From: Stercorarius parasiticus | Taxonomy: Eukaryota; Chordata; Aves; Charadriiformes; Stercorariidae | Assembly: GCA_013396915.1 (NCBI GenBank) | Contig: VWZL01000467.1 | Span: 225,305-289,304, forward strand | Reading direction: 5' to 3' | Length of the DNA: 64,000 nucleotides | Part shown: in pieces, positions 25,465 to 37,700 of the stretch | Layout: the number at the start of each line of letters is the position of its first letter | How positions within the stretch are numbered: position 1 is the first letter of the stretch | Made by a program: the position numbers and the translations under genes | The notes under the pieces: generated by a model | Databases searched by the model: none | The model's input: the letters and a program-made list of their open reading frames with translations, nothing else | What the model was told of the DNA's origin: nothing

Positions 25465-28400
25465 AAGGAAAAAGTAGGCTTACTCCTTGAGGAAGGCAGT
25501 GGGCACCCATCGTGGCTGCTGTGAAGGTCTCCAGCGCGGGCGCCGGGGGTGTCTTCTCACCACTGCCCGCACAGGGGACCAGCAGCAGCACCTTATGAGT
25601 GCCTATTTCCTTGGCTATAAAGGAAGACATGGTAGTGGGCTTAGACGTAAACATCCACATTCTAAACTAGCTGGGTGAGAGGTCTCTGATTCCTCATGCT
25701 ACAAGACTTGCTGCTGCAAAGTCCAGCTTTCCGCTTAAAGAAAAGCTGATAACGGCAAAAAATTGAAGAGGTTCCACACTATCGTTTGTTTCCCTTTGCT
25801 GTAGGAAGAGATAGCTTTAGCACAGACACATTTTTCCATCCTGAAAATGTTTACAAACCGTTCTACTAATAACCCATTGAGTGTTAAATGCATCTTTAAG
25901 TACTCTGCTGAATCAGAACCTAAAGGAAACAAGTTTAGTCCACAGAAAATTCAGCTGGTGAAATGAAGGGGAGAAAAAAAAAAAGAAAAGTGACTGAACT
26001 ATTTTTGTGTTGACTGTGACAATGACTAAAATGAAACCCTGTGGGATTACGTTTCACTAAAAACTCGCAGGAGAGGGAGGAAGAAAACGGTGGCGAGTCA
26101 GTGACACACATTGCTCGATCCCTTTGGCCTCTGTGGGCACTGGCAGGCGAGAGCTCTGCGCCGCCACACCATTTCCCTCTGCTTCTGGGACCAACGCTAC
26201 TGCTGACGCTGAAAAGTGTTACTGCCTGATCTGCGTTTGCAGTGTTATTTCCTAATAAGCAATTTACTTTTAGGTAGAAAGCATTGGGGGAATTAAGTTG
26301 CGAGTAGCCAAGCTTGAAGCAATGCTGCAAATGGCACTAAAGGTTCCTTGCAATATGGTACACCTTTCAGAGCAATATACTCCTGTTTAAAGGGCAGGTG
26401 ACAAATAATATCTTTGCTGAGTTTTTCCCTTCTGCTTTAGCAGCTCAGATAACTTGTAACGCCTCTTGCACTCCTTTCCCCTCAGAACAGAACTTTAATT
26501 TTAAATTTCATAGTATGCTGGAAAGAAAACAAAAAAGCAAATGACAGAATAAATCTACCAGGGAAAGGAAAACGATGGAGAATCACTCCAGTAACTTCTG
26601 AACATTAGAGGTGTCCACTTGATTTCACAGGTATTACAGTTTCGAAGTGGTCAGAGCTACCTCGCTGCATTACTGTCACTGCAGTTCAGGCATGAAGGTT
26701 TGGCTTCCAGTTTTCACTTTAACCTTTTAAAATCCATAACGAAAAAAAAAACATTAAAAAAAATAAAAGCTCAGGTAATAGCGTATTTCCTGGACTTTGG
26801 CCTGTCCAAGTATATACCCCACGTAGGTTGCTCACACACCATTCGCCTGAGTGAGCGGTGACAGTGGGGACAGAGCACTGAACACTACGTTAACAAATCA
26901 TTTCAGTCTGACAGGGCTTAAGTTTACTTTTGCTGCAAAAGCGTGACCAGTACTAAGAAAGAGGGCACCATAAGCAACACCCCTCCTGGATATCCTCATG
27001 TTTTGTTTTCTCACTGGTGACCTCAGAAAGCAATTGGATGTCCTCCTAAAATGCATGCCATAGCTCAGGAAGGAGTTTTGAGCTCCATGTGAGAATACTG
27101 AGGTGGTCCATAATTCTGTCAAGGAGCTCAGACTATACAATTATATATACACAATTAGTTCCTTCCTGGCCCCAAAAGTTATGAATTTTGTATCAGCAGT
27201 GGCTGGTATCAGGATTAAGTCTTTCTCACAGTGGATTTCTCTCCTGGCTTACTACCATGATCCAGCCCTTTATGGAGGACCAGAGACAATTTGCCTTATA
27301 GAGAGGGGCAGAAGTTCTCTCATTGTAACAGCTGCAGAACTAGGAGAGTTCTAGGTGAGAGGATATTCTAGACATCAGACTCCAGGAACAACAAGAAATG
27401 TCTCTTTGAGACAGTGTCCTTGAAGATGCATACAGAGTTAACCATACTACTCAGATACAGCTTCTCAAACATGTGGGGTTAGGGAGATGTGATCCAGGCA
27501 GAGGATGGTGGTGACACTGTCTCTGTTGGACAAGGGAGAAGTTTTCCTGCCTGAGTGTCCTCTCTAGCACCAGGGTGTGATAAGGCAGGCTCAAGCAACC
27601 TGAGTTGGAACTGCAGTACTGAAATCATCCTGATCCGTCCCTGAAACAGCGTCTCTCTTGCTCTTTCCTCGGGCCCCTGGGCATTTCTGACGCCATCAGT
27701 GGAGAAGACTGATGTACGCTGGCTTCACTTTAGGAGGATCTTGGGAGGACTGACCAAGTCTGTCTGGATTCAAATGGCAAGATCTCAAGCTCAGATATGG
27801 TTGATGTTATCCCTAGTGAAGGCAAGTAGGCACCTTCAAGGTGCAAGAGCTCTCCTAGCACAGAGGTCCAAAAGCGGTCAGATGGGATAGATGCAAAATG
27901 TGCCCATTTCTCCCCAGACAGTAAAGGGAGCTGAGTATAGACGTTCAGGGGGAGACAACTGCTCTGTTGGCACCCCAAACTAGGTGAGTCAAATCCCTAG
28001 CCCTTCTAGCCCTGTTAGCATGATCCCATCCCTCCAGATCAGCTTCACTGATGGAAAGTGGTCCCCACATGCTAGCATGCCACAGCAAAGAGGAAACCTC
28101 TGCAAGGTGTGCACGAGTGTATATGAGTGTACAGTAGTAAGATCCCATGTATTATTTGGTTTATGTGCCTAATTAGGTGCACATGCTCCTGGAAGACAAG
28201 GTGCACAACCTAGGTCAAGAGCCTCAGCTCCAGCTGCAAAGGAGGAGGGTAGATGACTCCAAGGATAAATTGAGAGAGTTGAGATGTGATATGACTGGCA
28301 GCCAGTGGCCAAAGCATGTCCGAGAGCCTTTTCTGCTTTTCGGCGAAAAGGAGGCAGTCAGGCTCTATCCTCTCATCCAGGCAGGCAGTAAAACCCCAAA

Positions 28401-29890
28401 CAATGTTTCTTTTCCAGGACAGTCAACAATGGCCTGTAATGCATCGATCACTGTCCTCACATGAACACCTTGCAAGTGCATCCCACCAAAGACAAAGCTA
28501 TTCAGGCTAATCAAATCAGGGAAATAATCATTACTTGCAAAATTACTGCAAGCTGATTTTCTCATTAAAATTTCATTAATGTCTTGTCTTTTTTTTTCTT
28601 ACTGTGCTAAATCCCCTACTTTTAAAAGCATTTTGTTCTATTATATTTCCATTAAGACTAGCCACCATACTAATAGCTGCAAACACAGGTTGGTACATTT
28701 ACGCTGCTAATGAGCACTGCCCTCCCCTTCTCAAAACAGAGTTATGCCATGCAAAATAAATATTACAGCTAATACTTTGCATTCCTCCCATGGATGTGTT
28801 TTAAAGACATCAGCAGGGTTTCCAATTGATCTCAAAGGTCTCATCCGTGTTGGTTTGGAAACAAAATGACAACGAGTTATTATTGTCTCCATCTAAGCAC
28901 AGTAAGAGCCTGGCTGACAAAAAAAAAGTGTCATATTAATGCAGGCTGCTACTTTGTCATCTTCTCTGGGCTCTGAGAAGGGTCATTTCACAGGCAGAGG
29001 CTCATCCTGGTGCCCCTCAGTTGGGTTTGCCCTCTAATTGCATGGGTTTCTACAGGGGGTTCCCTCCCCAGCTGCACTTCTCCACAGGGGTTTCTCTGAT
29101 CCACCTTGGTCTCCAAAACTGGCCTTTTCCTGCTGAAAACCAGCAGCCCCGTATGGAGGCACTGGTGAGCACAGTAGCTCAAGAAGTTGAGGGAGGGATA
29201 TTCATCAAGGACGTGCCTTGCTGTGACAAGGAATCGTTGGCACCAATTGGGGGCTGGAAAAAGCCTTCTCTGGTCTGTTTGGTCCTTCCCTGTTGGTTGT
29301 GCAATGAAGTTTTGCACGCCTGCCTCTGGTCTGGCTGGGTGTCAGCCAGGAAAAAATGCACCAGGGACTTACTGGAGTGAAGGATGGCAAGGAGGATGCC
29401 AGTGGGGAGAGCGTTTCACCAGGTACCAATGTTGAGCATCTTCTGAACGCTTATCCCACTAGCTGCTGCCTGTGTTACAGGGCTGCCTCTGTCCCCATCC
29501 TTGGAGGATATCAGCCACCACAGGCCCTGGCTGCACGGTGTGGGCTCCTTAGTTCAAGACACATAAGTACACCCCTCATGCATGCTGCCAAGAAAGCAGC
29601 CTTCACCGCCCGTCCCACTGACATTAAAAGCAGCTTTTAGGGATGCAAAGATTTGGCTGGATCAGGAGCCTCAGAGAGATCAGGACCTTCCCTGGTGTGC
29701 ACAGATTATGCAGGAAATAATCCCATTAAAAAAATTTCTCCTAATGACTAGAGGACCGTGCGAGACATGAGGAGGCATAGGGGCCATGGTGCCCCAGTAT
29801 GCCAGTCCTCTCCCCGTTTGCTGCAGATTCACACTGGTGAAAATGGGAGCAGAAGTTGACAGGTTGCTTCAGCATCTTGCAAAACACCAA

Positions 29891-30330
29891 CACAAGTCTT
29901 ATGAGGAGCGTCTGAGGGAGCTGTAGTTGTTTATTCTGGAGAAAAGGAGGCTGAGGGGAGACCTTATCGCTCTCTACAACTACCTGAAAGGAGGTTGTAG
30001 CCAGGTGGGGGTCGGTCTCTTCTCCCAAGTAAGAAGTGATAGGACAAGAGGAAATGGCCTCAAATTGCACCAGGGGAGGTTTAGGATGGATGTTAGGAAA
30101 AATTTTTTCACCAAAAGGGTTATCAAGCATTGGAACATGCTGCCCAGGGAAGTGGTTGATTCCTGGAGTTATTTAAAAGACGTGGACATGGTGCTTAAGG
30201 ACATGGTTTAGTGGTGTTTTTGTCAGTGCTTAAGGACATGGTTTAGTGGTGGTTTTGGCAGTGTTAGGTTGATAGTTGGACTCGATGATCTTAAAGGTCC
30301 CTTCCAACCTAGGCAATTCTGTGATTCTAT
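29891..30330 (+). mobile_element. CR1 LINE, 5'-truncated, with internal duplication (copy 4)
   Basis: Sense-orientation CR1 starting at ACAAGTCTTATGAGGAGCG and ending in CAATTCTGTGATTCTAT. Translated pieces [20 protein letters not shown] and [20 protein letters not shown] are the CR1 ORF2 C-terminus. The 3' part (TTTTGGCAGTGTTAGGTTGA and onwards) differs from copies 1, 2, 3, 5 and 7 but matches copy 6, so these two form a second subfamily. An in-frame TAG in GAGCTGTAGTTG breaks the frame near the start. Positions 30191-30260 hold a 35-bp tandem duplication. The element ends exactly where the 1.39-kb duplicated unit begins. Confidence 0.94.
30191..30260 (+). repeat. 35-bp tandem duplication inside CR1 copy 4
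   Basis: Two head-to-tail 35-bp units, 30191-30225 and 30226-30260, each starting GTGCTTAAGGACATGG. They differ at two bases, both T in the first unit and G in the second. CR1 copy 6 has a single unit, so this is a local slip in this copy. Confidence 0.9.
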
Positions 30331-30331
30331 A

Positions 30332-31717
30332 GTCCCCAAAGGCTAGAAAAAGCCCCCTTGGCTTGTTCTCTCTGGCTGTGCGGGTAGGCTTAGGGTGCTA
30401 ATAAAGCAATCAGAGACCACAGAGGCAGCCCTCTCCAGTTACTGTGCAAGCAACAGTGTTTACTTTCTTATACTTTCCTAATTAGGGTGAGAGAAAAAGC
30501 AATCTCCATGGACGCCGTCTCCTGGGAGGAGACTGAATTTTAGCATGTAACTTAAGGAAAATGTAGAGTTATCTTTTTCAGGACTGAGGCTAATCTCCCC
30601 TTTCCACAGGGGGGGATTAGGGTTAGGGTTGTAGGATTTGCAGTTTTAATCGGAGAAGCCTCGACAACTTTCATTGTCTGCTCCAGATTACTGTGGCGTC
30701 TCCGTATCCTCCCATCCCTCTGAATAATGAGGAGCTGCAGTCTGAATCCTATCTTACTGATACTGCTTTATGGCTTTATGGAAATTGGCAGTAACTCAGG
30801 CTGCTGCCTCTCTTTTCAGAGAAAAATTAAGGTTTCATTGGCATTGAGTTCTTGCCCTGCTCCCTTCAGTGACCCAAACGATCTGGAGAGCTTAATGAAC
30901 TTTTTTCTACTGGTGGTGGGAACAGCAGGTCTGGTCCTGCCTGACATGAGTGATGGTTGATAGGAGGAGAGGAGAGGAGAGGAGAGGAGAGGAGAGGATC
31001 TCTCAGCAGTGGCGCTTTCTCTCTGACCTCACCACGGGTTTAAGCTCACAACCTCAGGAAGCCCAAAGGCTTAACGGGAAAAAAAATAGCATTCTTCAGG
31101 ACTGGATGATTCAAGAAGTTGATGTATTGTTATAGAGGGTTTGTTTTATTTTATCTGTTTCGTTTTGCTTTACCTACAAGAGTAATCTTGTTAGTAGAGG
31201 CCAATGTATTTTGCCAAACCACTATTTACACAGAATGGAAATGAAATCCCATTCCCCTTGTTGAAGTATAAACAAGCACACCTAGCATTTTCCTCACTCA
31301 GAAATCCCATTCTGGTGAGTTCTGTGACCAAAAAAGTCTCGTCCTTGCATGACCAACCTGCCACTGCTCCGCTGACTTACTGCTGCCCGTGCCCTCACGA
31401 GGCAAATCGAAGGGATCAGCTCTTGCTTGTGCAATCAGAAAGCCCCACGACCCGCGTTAACCAGCAGTGACCAGGCCTTGAGACGAAAATAACTTTCTTG
31501 GTTGAGGAGATAACACAGGGTCCACCTAGCCAACAACAGAAAGAAGCGTAATCTTTATTTCAGCTGGGATGTCTGGGAAGAAAATGTGTTTAGGTGAGTT
31601 GCAGAGAGATACTTTTTTTTTAATTAAAAAATGTATTTTTTGCTAGCTTCTTTTTTTTTTTTCTTCAAGAAGATATTTTGTGGTCATGTATTGATTTTCA
31701 CTGTGTTCTCCCATTCT
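30332..31717 (+). repeat. 1.39-kb duplicated unit, copy A (complete)
   Basis: This 1386-bp block starts GTCCCCAAAGGCTAGAAAAA and ends CTGTGTTCTCCCATTCT. It recurs, with a gap, at 31719-32907. Where both copies are readable I noticed one difference, C at 30931 against G at 32318. The unit holds a short open frame at 30727-30960, a GGAGA pentamer run and a T-rich tract, but no recognisable gene or transposon. The simplest reading is a single genomic copy represented twice by unmerged contigs. Confidence 0.9.
30963..30998. repeat. (GGAGA)n pentamer microsatellite
   Basis: About seven GGAGA units forming a pure-purine strand. The second copy of this run, beginning near 32350, is cut by the N gap at 32376, so the repeat probably stopped the assembly there. 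Confidence 0.9.
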
Positions 31718-31718
31718 N
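31718..31718. other. single-N contig junction
   Basis: One N lies exactly between the end of duplicated copy A and the start of copy B. A one-base N is typical of a scaffolder joining contigs that should overlap. Confidence 0.85.
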
Positions 31719-32907
31719 GTCCCCAAAGGCTAGAAAAAGCCCCCTTGGCTTGTTCTCTCTGGCTGTGCGGGTAGGCTTAGGGTGCTAATAAAGCAATCAG
31801 AGACCACAGAGGCAGCCCTCTCCAGTTACTGTGCAAGCAACAGTGTTTACTTTCTTATACTTTCCTAATTAGGGTGAGAGAAAAAGCAATCTCCATGGAC
31901 GCCGTCTCCTGGGAGGAGACTGAATTTTAGCATGTAACTTAAGGAAAATGTAGAGTTATCTTTTTCAGGACTGAGGCTAATCTCCCCTTTCCACAGGGGG
32001 GGATTAGGGTTAGGGTTGTAGGATTTGCAGTTTTAATCGGAGAAGCCTCGACAACTTTCATTGTCTGCTCCAGATTACTGTGGCGTCTCCGTATCCTCCC
32101 ATCCCTCTGAATAATGAGGAGCTGCAGTCTGAATCCTATCTTACTGATACTGCTTTATGGCTTTATGGAAATTGGCAGTAACTCAGGCTGCTGCCTCTCT
32201 TTTCAGAGAAAAATTAAGGTTTCATTGGCATTGAGTTCTTGCCCTGCTCCCTTCAGTGACCCAAACGATCTGGAGAGCTTAATGAACTTTTTTCTACTGG
32301 TGGTGGGAACAGCAGGTGTGGTCCTGCCTGACATGAGTGATGGTTGATAGGAGGAGAGGAGAGGAGAGGAGAGGANNNNNNNNNNNNNNNNNNNNNNNNN
32401 NNNNNNNNNNNNNNNNNNNNNNNNNNNNNNNNNNNNNNNNNNNNNNNNNNNNNNNNNNNNNNNNNNNNNNNNNNNNNNNNNNNNNNNNNNNNNNNNNNNN
32501 NNNNNNNNNNNNNNNNNNNNNNNNNNNNNNNNNNNNNNNNNNNNNNNNNNNNNNNNNNNNNNNNNNNNNNNNNNNNNNNNNNNNNNNNNNNNNNNNNNNN
32601 NNNNNNNNNNNNNNNNNNNNNNNNNNNNNNNNNNNNNNNNNNNNNNNNNNNNNNNNNNNNNNNNNNNNNNNNNNNNNNNNNNNNNNNNNNNNNNNNNNNN
32701 NNNNNNNNNNNNNNNNNNNNNNNNNNNNNNNNNNNNNNNNNNNNNNNNNNNNNNNNNNNNNNNNNNNNNNNNNNNNNNNNNNNNNNNNNNNNNNNNNNNN
32801 NNNNNNNNNNNNNNNNNNNNNNNNNNNNNNNNNNNNNNNNNTTTTTTTTTTTCTTCAAGAAGATATTTTGTGGTCATGTATTGATTTTCACTGTGTTCTC
32901 CCATTCT
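31719..32907 (+). repeat. 1.39-kb duplicated unit, copy B (gapped)
   Basis: Readable parts 31719-32375 and 32842-32907 match copy A at offsets of 1387 and 1190 bp. The 466 N between them replace 663 bp of copy A, so the gap size is an estimate about 197 bp too small if the copies are the same. Unique sequence resumes after CCATTCT at 32907. Confidence 0.9.
32376..32841. other. assembly gap, 466 N
   Basis: Unsequenced. It begins inside the GGAGA pentamer run and ends at a T-rich tract. Frames that appear to cross it are meaningless. Confidence 0.98.
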
Positions 32908-33371
32908 GCTTTAGCGAAGTTTGAGGTGGACTGTCTGGTTATATCCTTGAGGGAGAGAAACAAAGGGGGAGAAATACAGAAAGACCTGAAATCCCTGACC
33001 TTTTCAATCTTCCAAAGGACCTTTTTGATCTCTTTTGGCATAATCCCCTGCTGTGAAAACCATCAGAAGTTCTGGGATTTCTTCTAATGGGAAAATTAAA
33101 GGAGATTTCAGAACTTCAAAAATTCTCGTAATACCAAAGTGAATTGCTACCCTCCAGCTATCCCTTGTGCCTCGCATAGCCGGGTGCTTCAACCTGACCT
33201 ACAGTTGGTCTTGAGTCACAGCTCGCCTGCTGGCCACCACTTATTCCCCTCTTCCTCATGAAATGAACACTTCATCTTATGTTTAGCAGGTTTGTCTCAA
33301 AGACGGCAATAAGCAGCCCCAGAAGAGGGTTGAAGAAGGGAGGTAGGGGATCCCTCTGTGTGGGAAGTAGA

Positions 33372-33384
33372 GTGTGTGTGTGTG
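33372..33384. repeat. (GT)n microsatellite
   Basis: Six and a half GT units, short enough to be of low variability. Confidence 0.8.
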
Positions 33385-34673
33385 AAAAAGGCTGGCTTGG
33401 AGCTCTTGGAGGCAAGACACATGCAGCTGTGCAGCAGGACCCAGCAGCTGAGGACACTCCTGGGTCCAGTTATCTAGATGTAGGTACGGTGAAAAGAAAC
33501 CATCCTTTCACCTTGGGCTGGGTGTGAGGGCACCTGGTGTCCCACATGAGGACCTCCTGCTTGCTAGGGAAAAGAGCCCTGAAGGATTTCTCAGGAGCAG
33601 CAGTGATCCAGAAAGGGGGAAAGCACGTGCACAGAAGGTTTTCTAAGTAAAAAATTAATTACTCCCTCAGCGTTGGTGTATTTATATGGATTGCACACAG
33701 ATCTGCTTAAGTTTGGAATTGGATACTCTCAGCCTAGGGATACCAGAATCTCCACCCATGGGGCTGGTCTGTATTCCCTGAAGTGTCCTGATGTGGCTGA
33801 AAAGGGCCCTAAGAAGCTGGCATTGTACTTTCTGGGTGAAACCACAAAATTTGCACAAGACTGTCTTGTAGCTGTGCAAGTTGTTTTGGATTAATCTCAG
33901 TCATGTCAGTGATCCTGGCAGAGTGATAACCGGCCTTTTTCCAGTTTCTCCTGTATTGCTTGATGCAGGATTGACCAGCTTTCAGTCAAAGCTGATATTG
34001 CTATAAATAAATCTGGAAGCAAATTGAGTTTACATTCAGTCTCTTTGTCTATAATGCAATTTTCATTGATGCAGTAAGTTTGCAGAATGAATTTCTTTCG
34101 AGAGTCTTTATTATATTTGTTAACAAGAGCAAGGCTAATCCACTGGAGCATTTCTATGATAGTATTTTAAATACAGAAACATTTTAATCTCTCAGTTACT
34201 CTCATTAAACTTAGTGGCTTAAAAACATGACTTCATGTGGACTGTTGCAGGCATGAAGAATCTATCATTTGTTCAACAATACTCATATCCTTCCTGAATC
34301 CACCCCTGTTTTGCCTGTAGCTCTGGGAAAACCACTTCTTTTCTTTTTTTTTTTTTACAGATGTCTGCAGCCTCCTGTCACTTCCAGAAAATAGGATTTC
34401 TCACCTACAGATGGTGAGGAGAGAGGAGGATAGCCGTGAACATTAGGTTGAAATTACTTGTCAAGTTTGATCAATTCGTAGAAAGACAAAAATCCCTTTT
34501 GAAAAGGCACAGTTGATTTTTGAAGATTAGTAGCGGTGTCCTCGCAGCCCCATTGTTAGGGTAAATTATACAAGGGTGCAGTTTATTACCTAAATGAAAG
34601 ATACATTTGCATGTAGATGGTACATAAATTATTTCATTCTGCACTGGATGGTGCAATAAACAACCCCGCTCCT

Positions 34674-34708
34674 ATACACACGCGCACACAAATGCACACA
34701 CGCATTCA
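34674..34708. repeat. imperfect (CA)n tract with CG steps
   Basis: CA units interrupted by CGCG and by short AT-containing breaks. Part of it alternates purine and pyrimidine. Confidence 0.75.
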
Positions 34709-37700
34709 CCTACCAGGGACTTATGACACAGGGGGTGGTTCTTTTCTTTGTGTTTTCTTTTTCCTTTTATTGCCTTGTAAGTAGTATTATTTGACAAAGC
34801 ACTAGGGAAGGAGTACATGAATCTATTAAAGATAACAAAGCTCCATTGTGACCCGAAACTCAGGAAAGCAGACAAATAAATCTTTCATAATGTGGAATAG
34901 CTGGTCCCTAGCTCTTCAAGCAAAGGAGGAGTCGTCGATCTCAAAATGAATCCTGCTGTACTTGTGGTGACTTCTTGTTGCAGCAGTTTCTTCTTACAAT
35001 TTACTCGTGTCATGATGCATTAATTACCATCTGTGTGGCTCTGTTTAATGCGAGCATTAAGACACAATACCTGTTTTGTTCCCTCCCGGAGTAGTATTTA
35101 TAGGAGACAAGTGTGCCTGTGCCAGAAAACAGCTCCTGATCTGCTGCTGCATGCTTTATGGTCCACCGATGTAGGCTGCTAACAGGCAGGCAGTTGGCTG
35201 TCTCTGACAGGGAAAAAAGATATGTTTCATGAACACTTCTAGCTTCCTGCCCTGATTTTCAGCCTGGTTTCCTTCGGAGATGTGGTTTATGCAGCCCTGC
35301 GCCGTGCAATGTCCTCATTGTGCCCGAACCATTGGGCAATTTTGCTTGGGTGCACCGGAGCTGGGGGCGGCTCAGCCTCACCACTGAGCAGCTGCATCCC
35401 AGGCTGGATTTCGGTTCTGCCGCGCCCACACTGCTCACAGATAAGAGCAAGCCCTTCCCTCTGCCCCATCTCTCTCCCAGGGTGGTGGGATGTCTCATCC
35501 CCAGGGAAAGTCTGCATGTGAGCCATATGAGCAGCTGGGGAATTGGGTGTTCCATGAGAGTGTCCTGGGCTAACCTGGAGCTGTCAGGTGGGTTTCAGGA
35601 GAGGTGACCAAGCTGAGGACAGGGAGCTCCCAGCTGTACCTGCAATGGAGGACAGGCTGCATCATGCGTACCCTCCCTGGGGGACAGCCTGGGAAAGGGC
35701 TGTGAGGATACAGAAATGTCCTGGGCTTGCAGAAAGGTCCAGCTGGAGCTCGCAGTCCATCTCTTGCACAAGCCACGTGTCTAAGCTTTGGGCTGGAATG
35801 AAAAAAAAGCAGTGTGGATGCTTCAGCTCCCAGTACCTACAAATCATGGAAAATCAAAGTTGTTCTATGAAAAAAAAATCCCAACTCCCCAACATGGGCT
35901 GTGCGGAAATCCACCTGAAATGTGATGAAAGCTCTCTCTCTGACCCACTTTGTTTGCTGGTCACGTGTGAGCAGTCTCGGGAAAGATAAAGCAACTCTTG
36001 CTTCTAGTTGTTTTCTCCTTTGTCCATTTAACGTTTCATTTTCGTAAGATTAAGGAGAAAAAATTGAAGTTCCGAACAGCGGTGTGTTTCTGAACACTTT
36101 GCAGCAGCAGAAAGGAACAAAATGAAACAACCCCTTAAATTATTGCATTTTCAAAAAGAATCATCATCTTGTCGTACAGACGGTGCACGCCAGGCCCTCA
36201 TTAGCATCCTGGGCTATTTTTAGCCCCTGTTCTTGCTGCGAATGAAATTTGTTTGTATTAAAGGAAGTACCACACTGCCTTCCCCAAACATCACTTCGGT
36301 CCACAAAAAGCACTCTGCCCCTTCCTGCCTTGGGTTTTAAGGCACAACTGCCTTCTCGGCAAACCAGCAACTGCTCTGCAACCAGTAATACACAAATACA
36401 CAGCACCTAGTGTATTTGTTCATGGGGAAGCAGAGGAAAATCACCTGCCAGATCTCCCTCCTCCTATCATCAGCTTTTCTTTTCTTGTCTGCCATGAAGA
36501 AACTTGTTAATCCCGTACGAGGTGGAGTCCTCCTCTTTAGACCTTGTTGAAACAGTCTAGGATTGTGCTGGCAGGTCAGAGAAAGTGAGGACAACGGAAA
36601 TTAAACTCTCTCTTTGCTGCTGAACCGGAGACCAATGCTAACCCACAGCTCAGGATGCTCCTTTGGTAACCTTTTGTTAATGCCAGCTGGTAGATGAATG
36701 AACTCCCTGGGGAATTTTAGCGTAAGGCAGGATTGCAAGCGCAAGGCACCCTTTACTTCTGGCCTGCAGTGCCTGGGGTAGGTTTCACTGTGGTTTTCCT
36801 GGAGATTTGAGCCCCCAACAAAGAGCGGAGGTTGATGTGAGCAATGTAAAGACTTTATGCCGTTCCTCCCAAAGTAGGTGTCTAAATAGCTGAAATGGGT
36901 CACACCCTCAAAGTGCCCTACCTTCACCCTTTACAAGGGAAACTAGGGGTGACCTATGCAGACGCACTTATCTTCCAGATGTCTAAAATCTGAGGGGACA
37001 ACATCCATGCTTCATGTCCGAGGGGAGAAGCTGGTTCTTGCAGTGCCTTCAAGTCCATTTGCATTTGCACGTATGGCAGGGAATTTCAGGTGCCTCCGGT
37101 CTGTATCAGATACTGTTTTCTTTCATTGTTTATCTGAATTATTTAACACAAGCTCGATGTCTCTTGCAGCTAGTTTCCAGAGGAATGAGTGGTAATGAGG
37201 CAGTAATTTGTATGAGAGACAACAGGTCAGCTGAAGGTACCCTGCTCTGAGAAGAGGGTGGAGGTTGCTCCAATAAACCATGAATATTCATCTTGCACAT
37301 CTGGTCAGTTTTGATAACTCAGCTCTTTTCAAGGCAATTTCTACCAAGCTCCATGAGTGCCTGAAACGGGTTTTGGCAATAAGAAAGCAAAGAAAAAGAT
37401 TGACGTTAAAAGGAATTGACAGGCAATAGGGTTAGAGATCCTGCCCAATTCTGATCTTGCAAATAACCAACCTGAAACTGAAGAATTAATCTGTGAAGGT
37501 CCTTGACAACTTATGGGGTAGTGCTAAAGTCTACTCCCTGTTAATTGTCCAGGAGAAAAAAAAGCAAACAAACAAAAAACAACTCCCAAAGCCTGCAAGT
37601 AATGAGGAGCAGCCTCGTGTTGTTTCCATTTGGTCAAGCGACAGGAAGATTAGAAAATGCCAAGAACCCCCTTCTTTGTTTCCCCACACGACCAGCTTTG

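Larger units (their letters stand above)
21971..29890. other. intergenic spacer with microsatellites and palindromes
   Basis: No recognised gene. Noteworthy local structure is limited to the AT/CA-rich tract at 24981-25093 and two palindromes at 25264-25283 and 25442-25464. The remainder is unique-looking DNA with short chance open frames. Confidence 0.55.

Noticed and set aside
30617..30630. TTAGGGTTAGGGTT, telomere-like repeat
   Set aside because: Only just over two units, too short for an interstitial telomere. The same run in copy B at 32004-32017 is the duplicated unit.
30727..30960. 77-residue open frame repeated at 32114-32347 as a possible duplicated gene
   Set aside because: It occurs twice only because the surrounding 1.39-kb block does. 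It matches no family, and the duplication is probably an assembly artefact.
32203..33087. Several long open frames crossing 32376-32841
   Set aside because: They are created by unknown bases in the 466-N gap and have no meaning.
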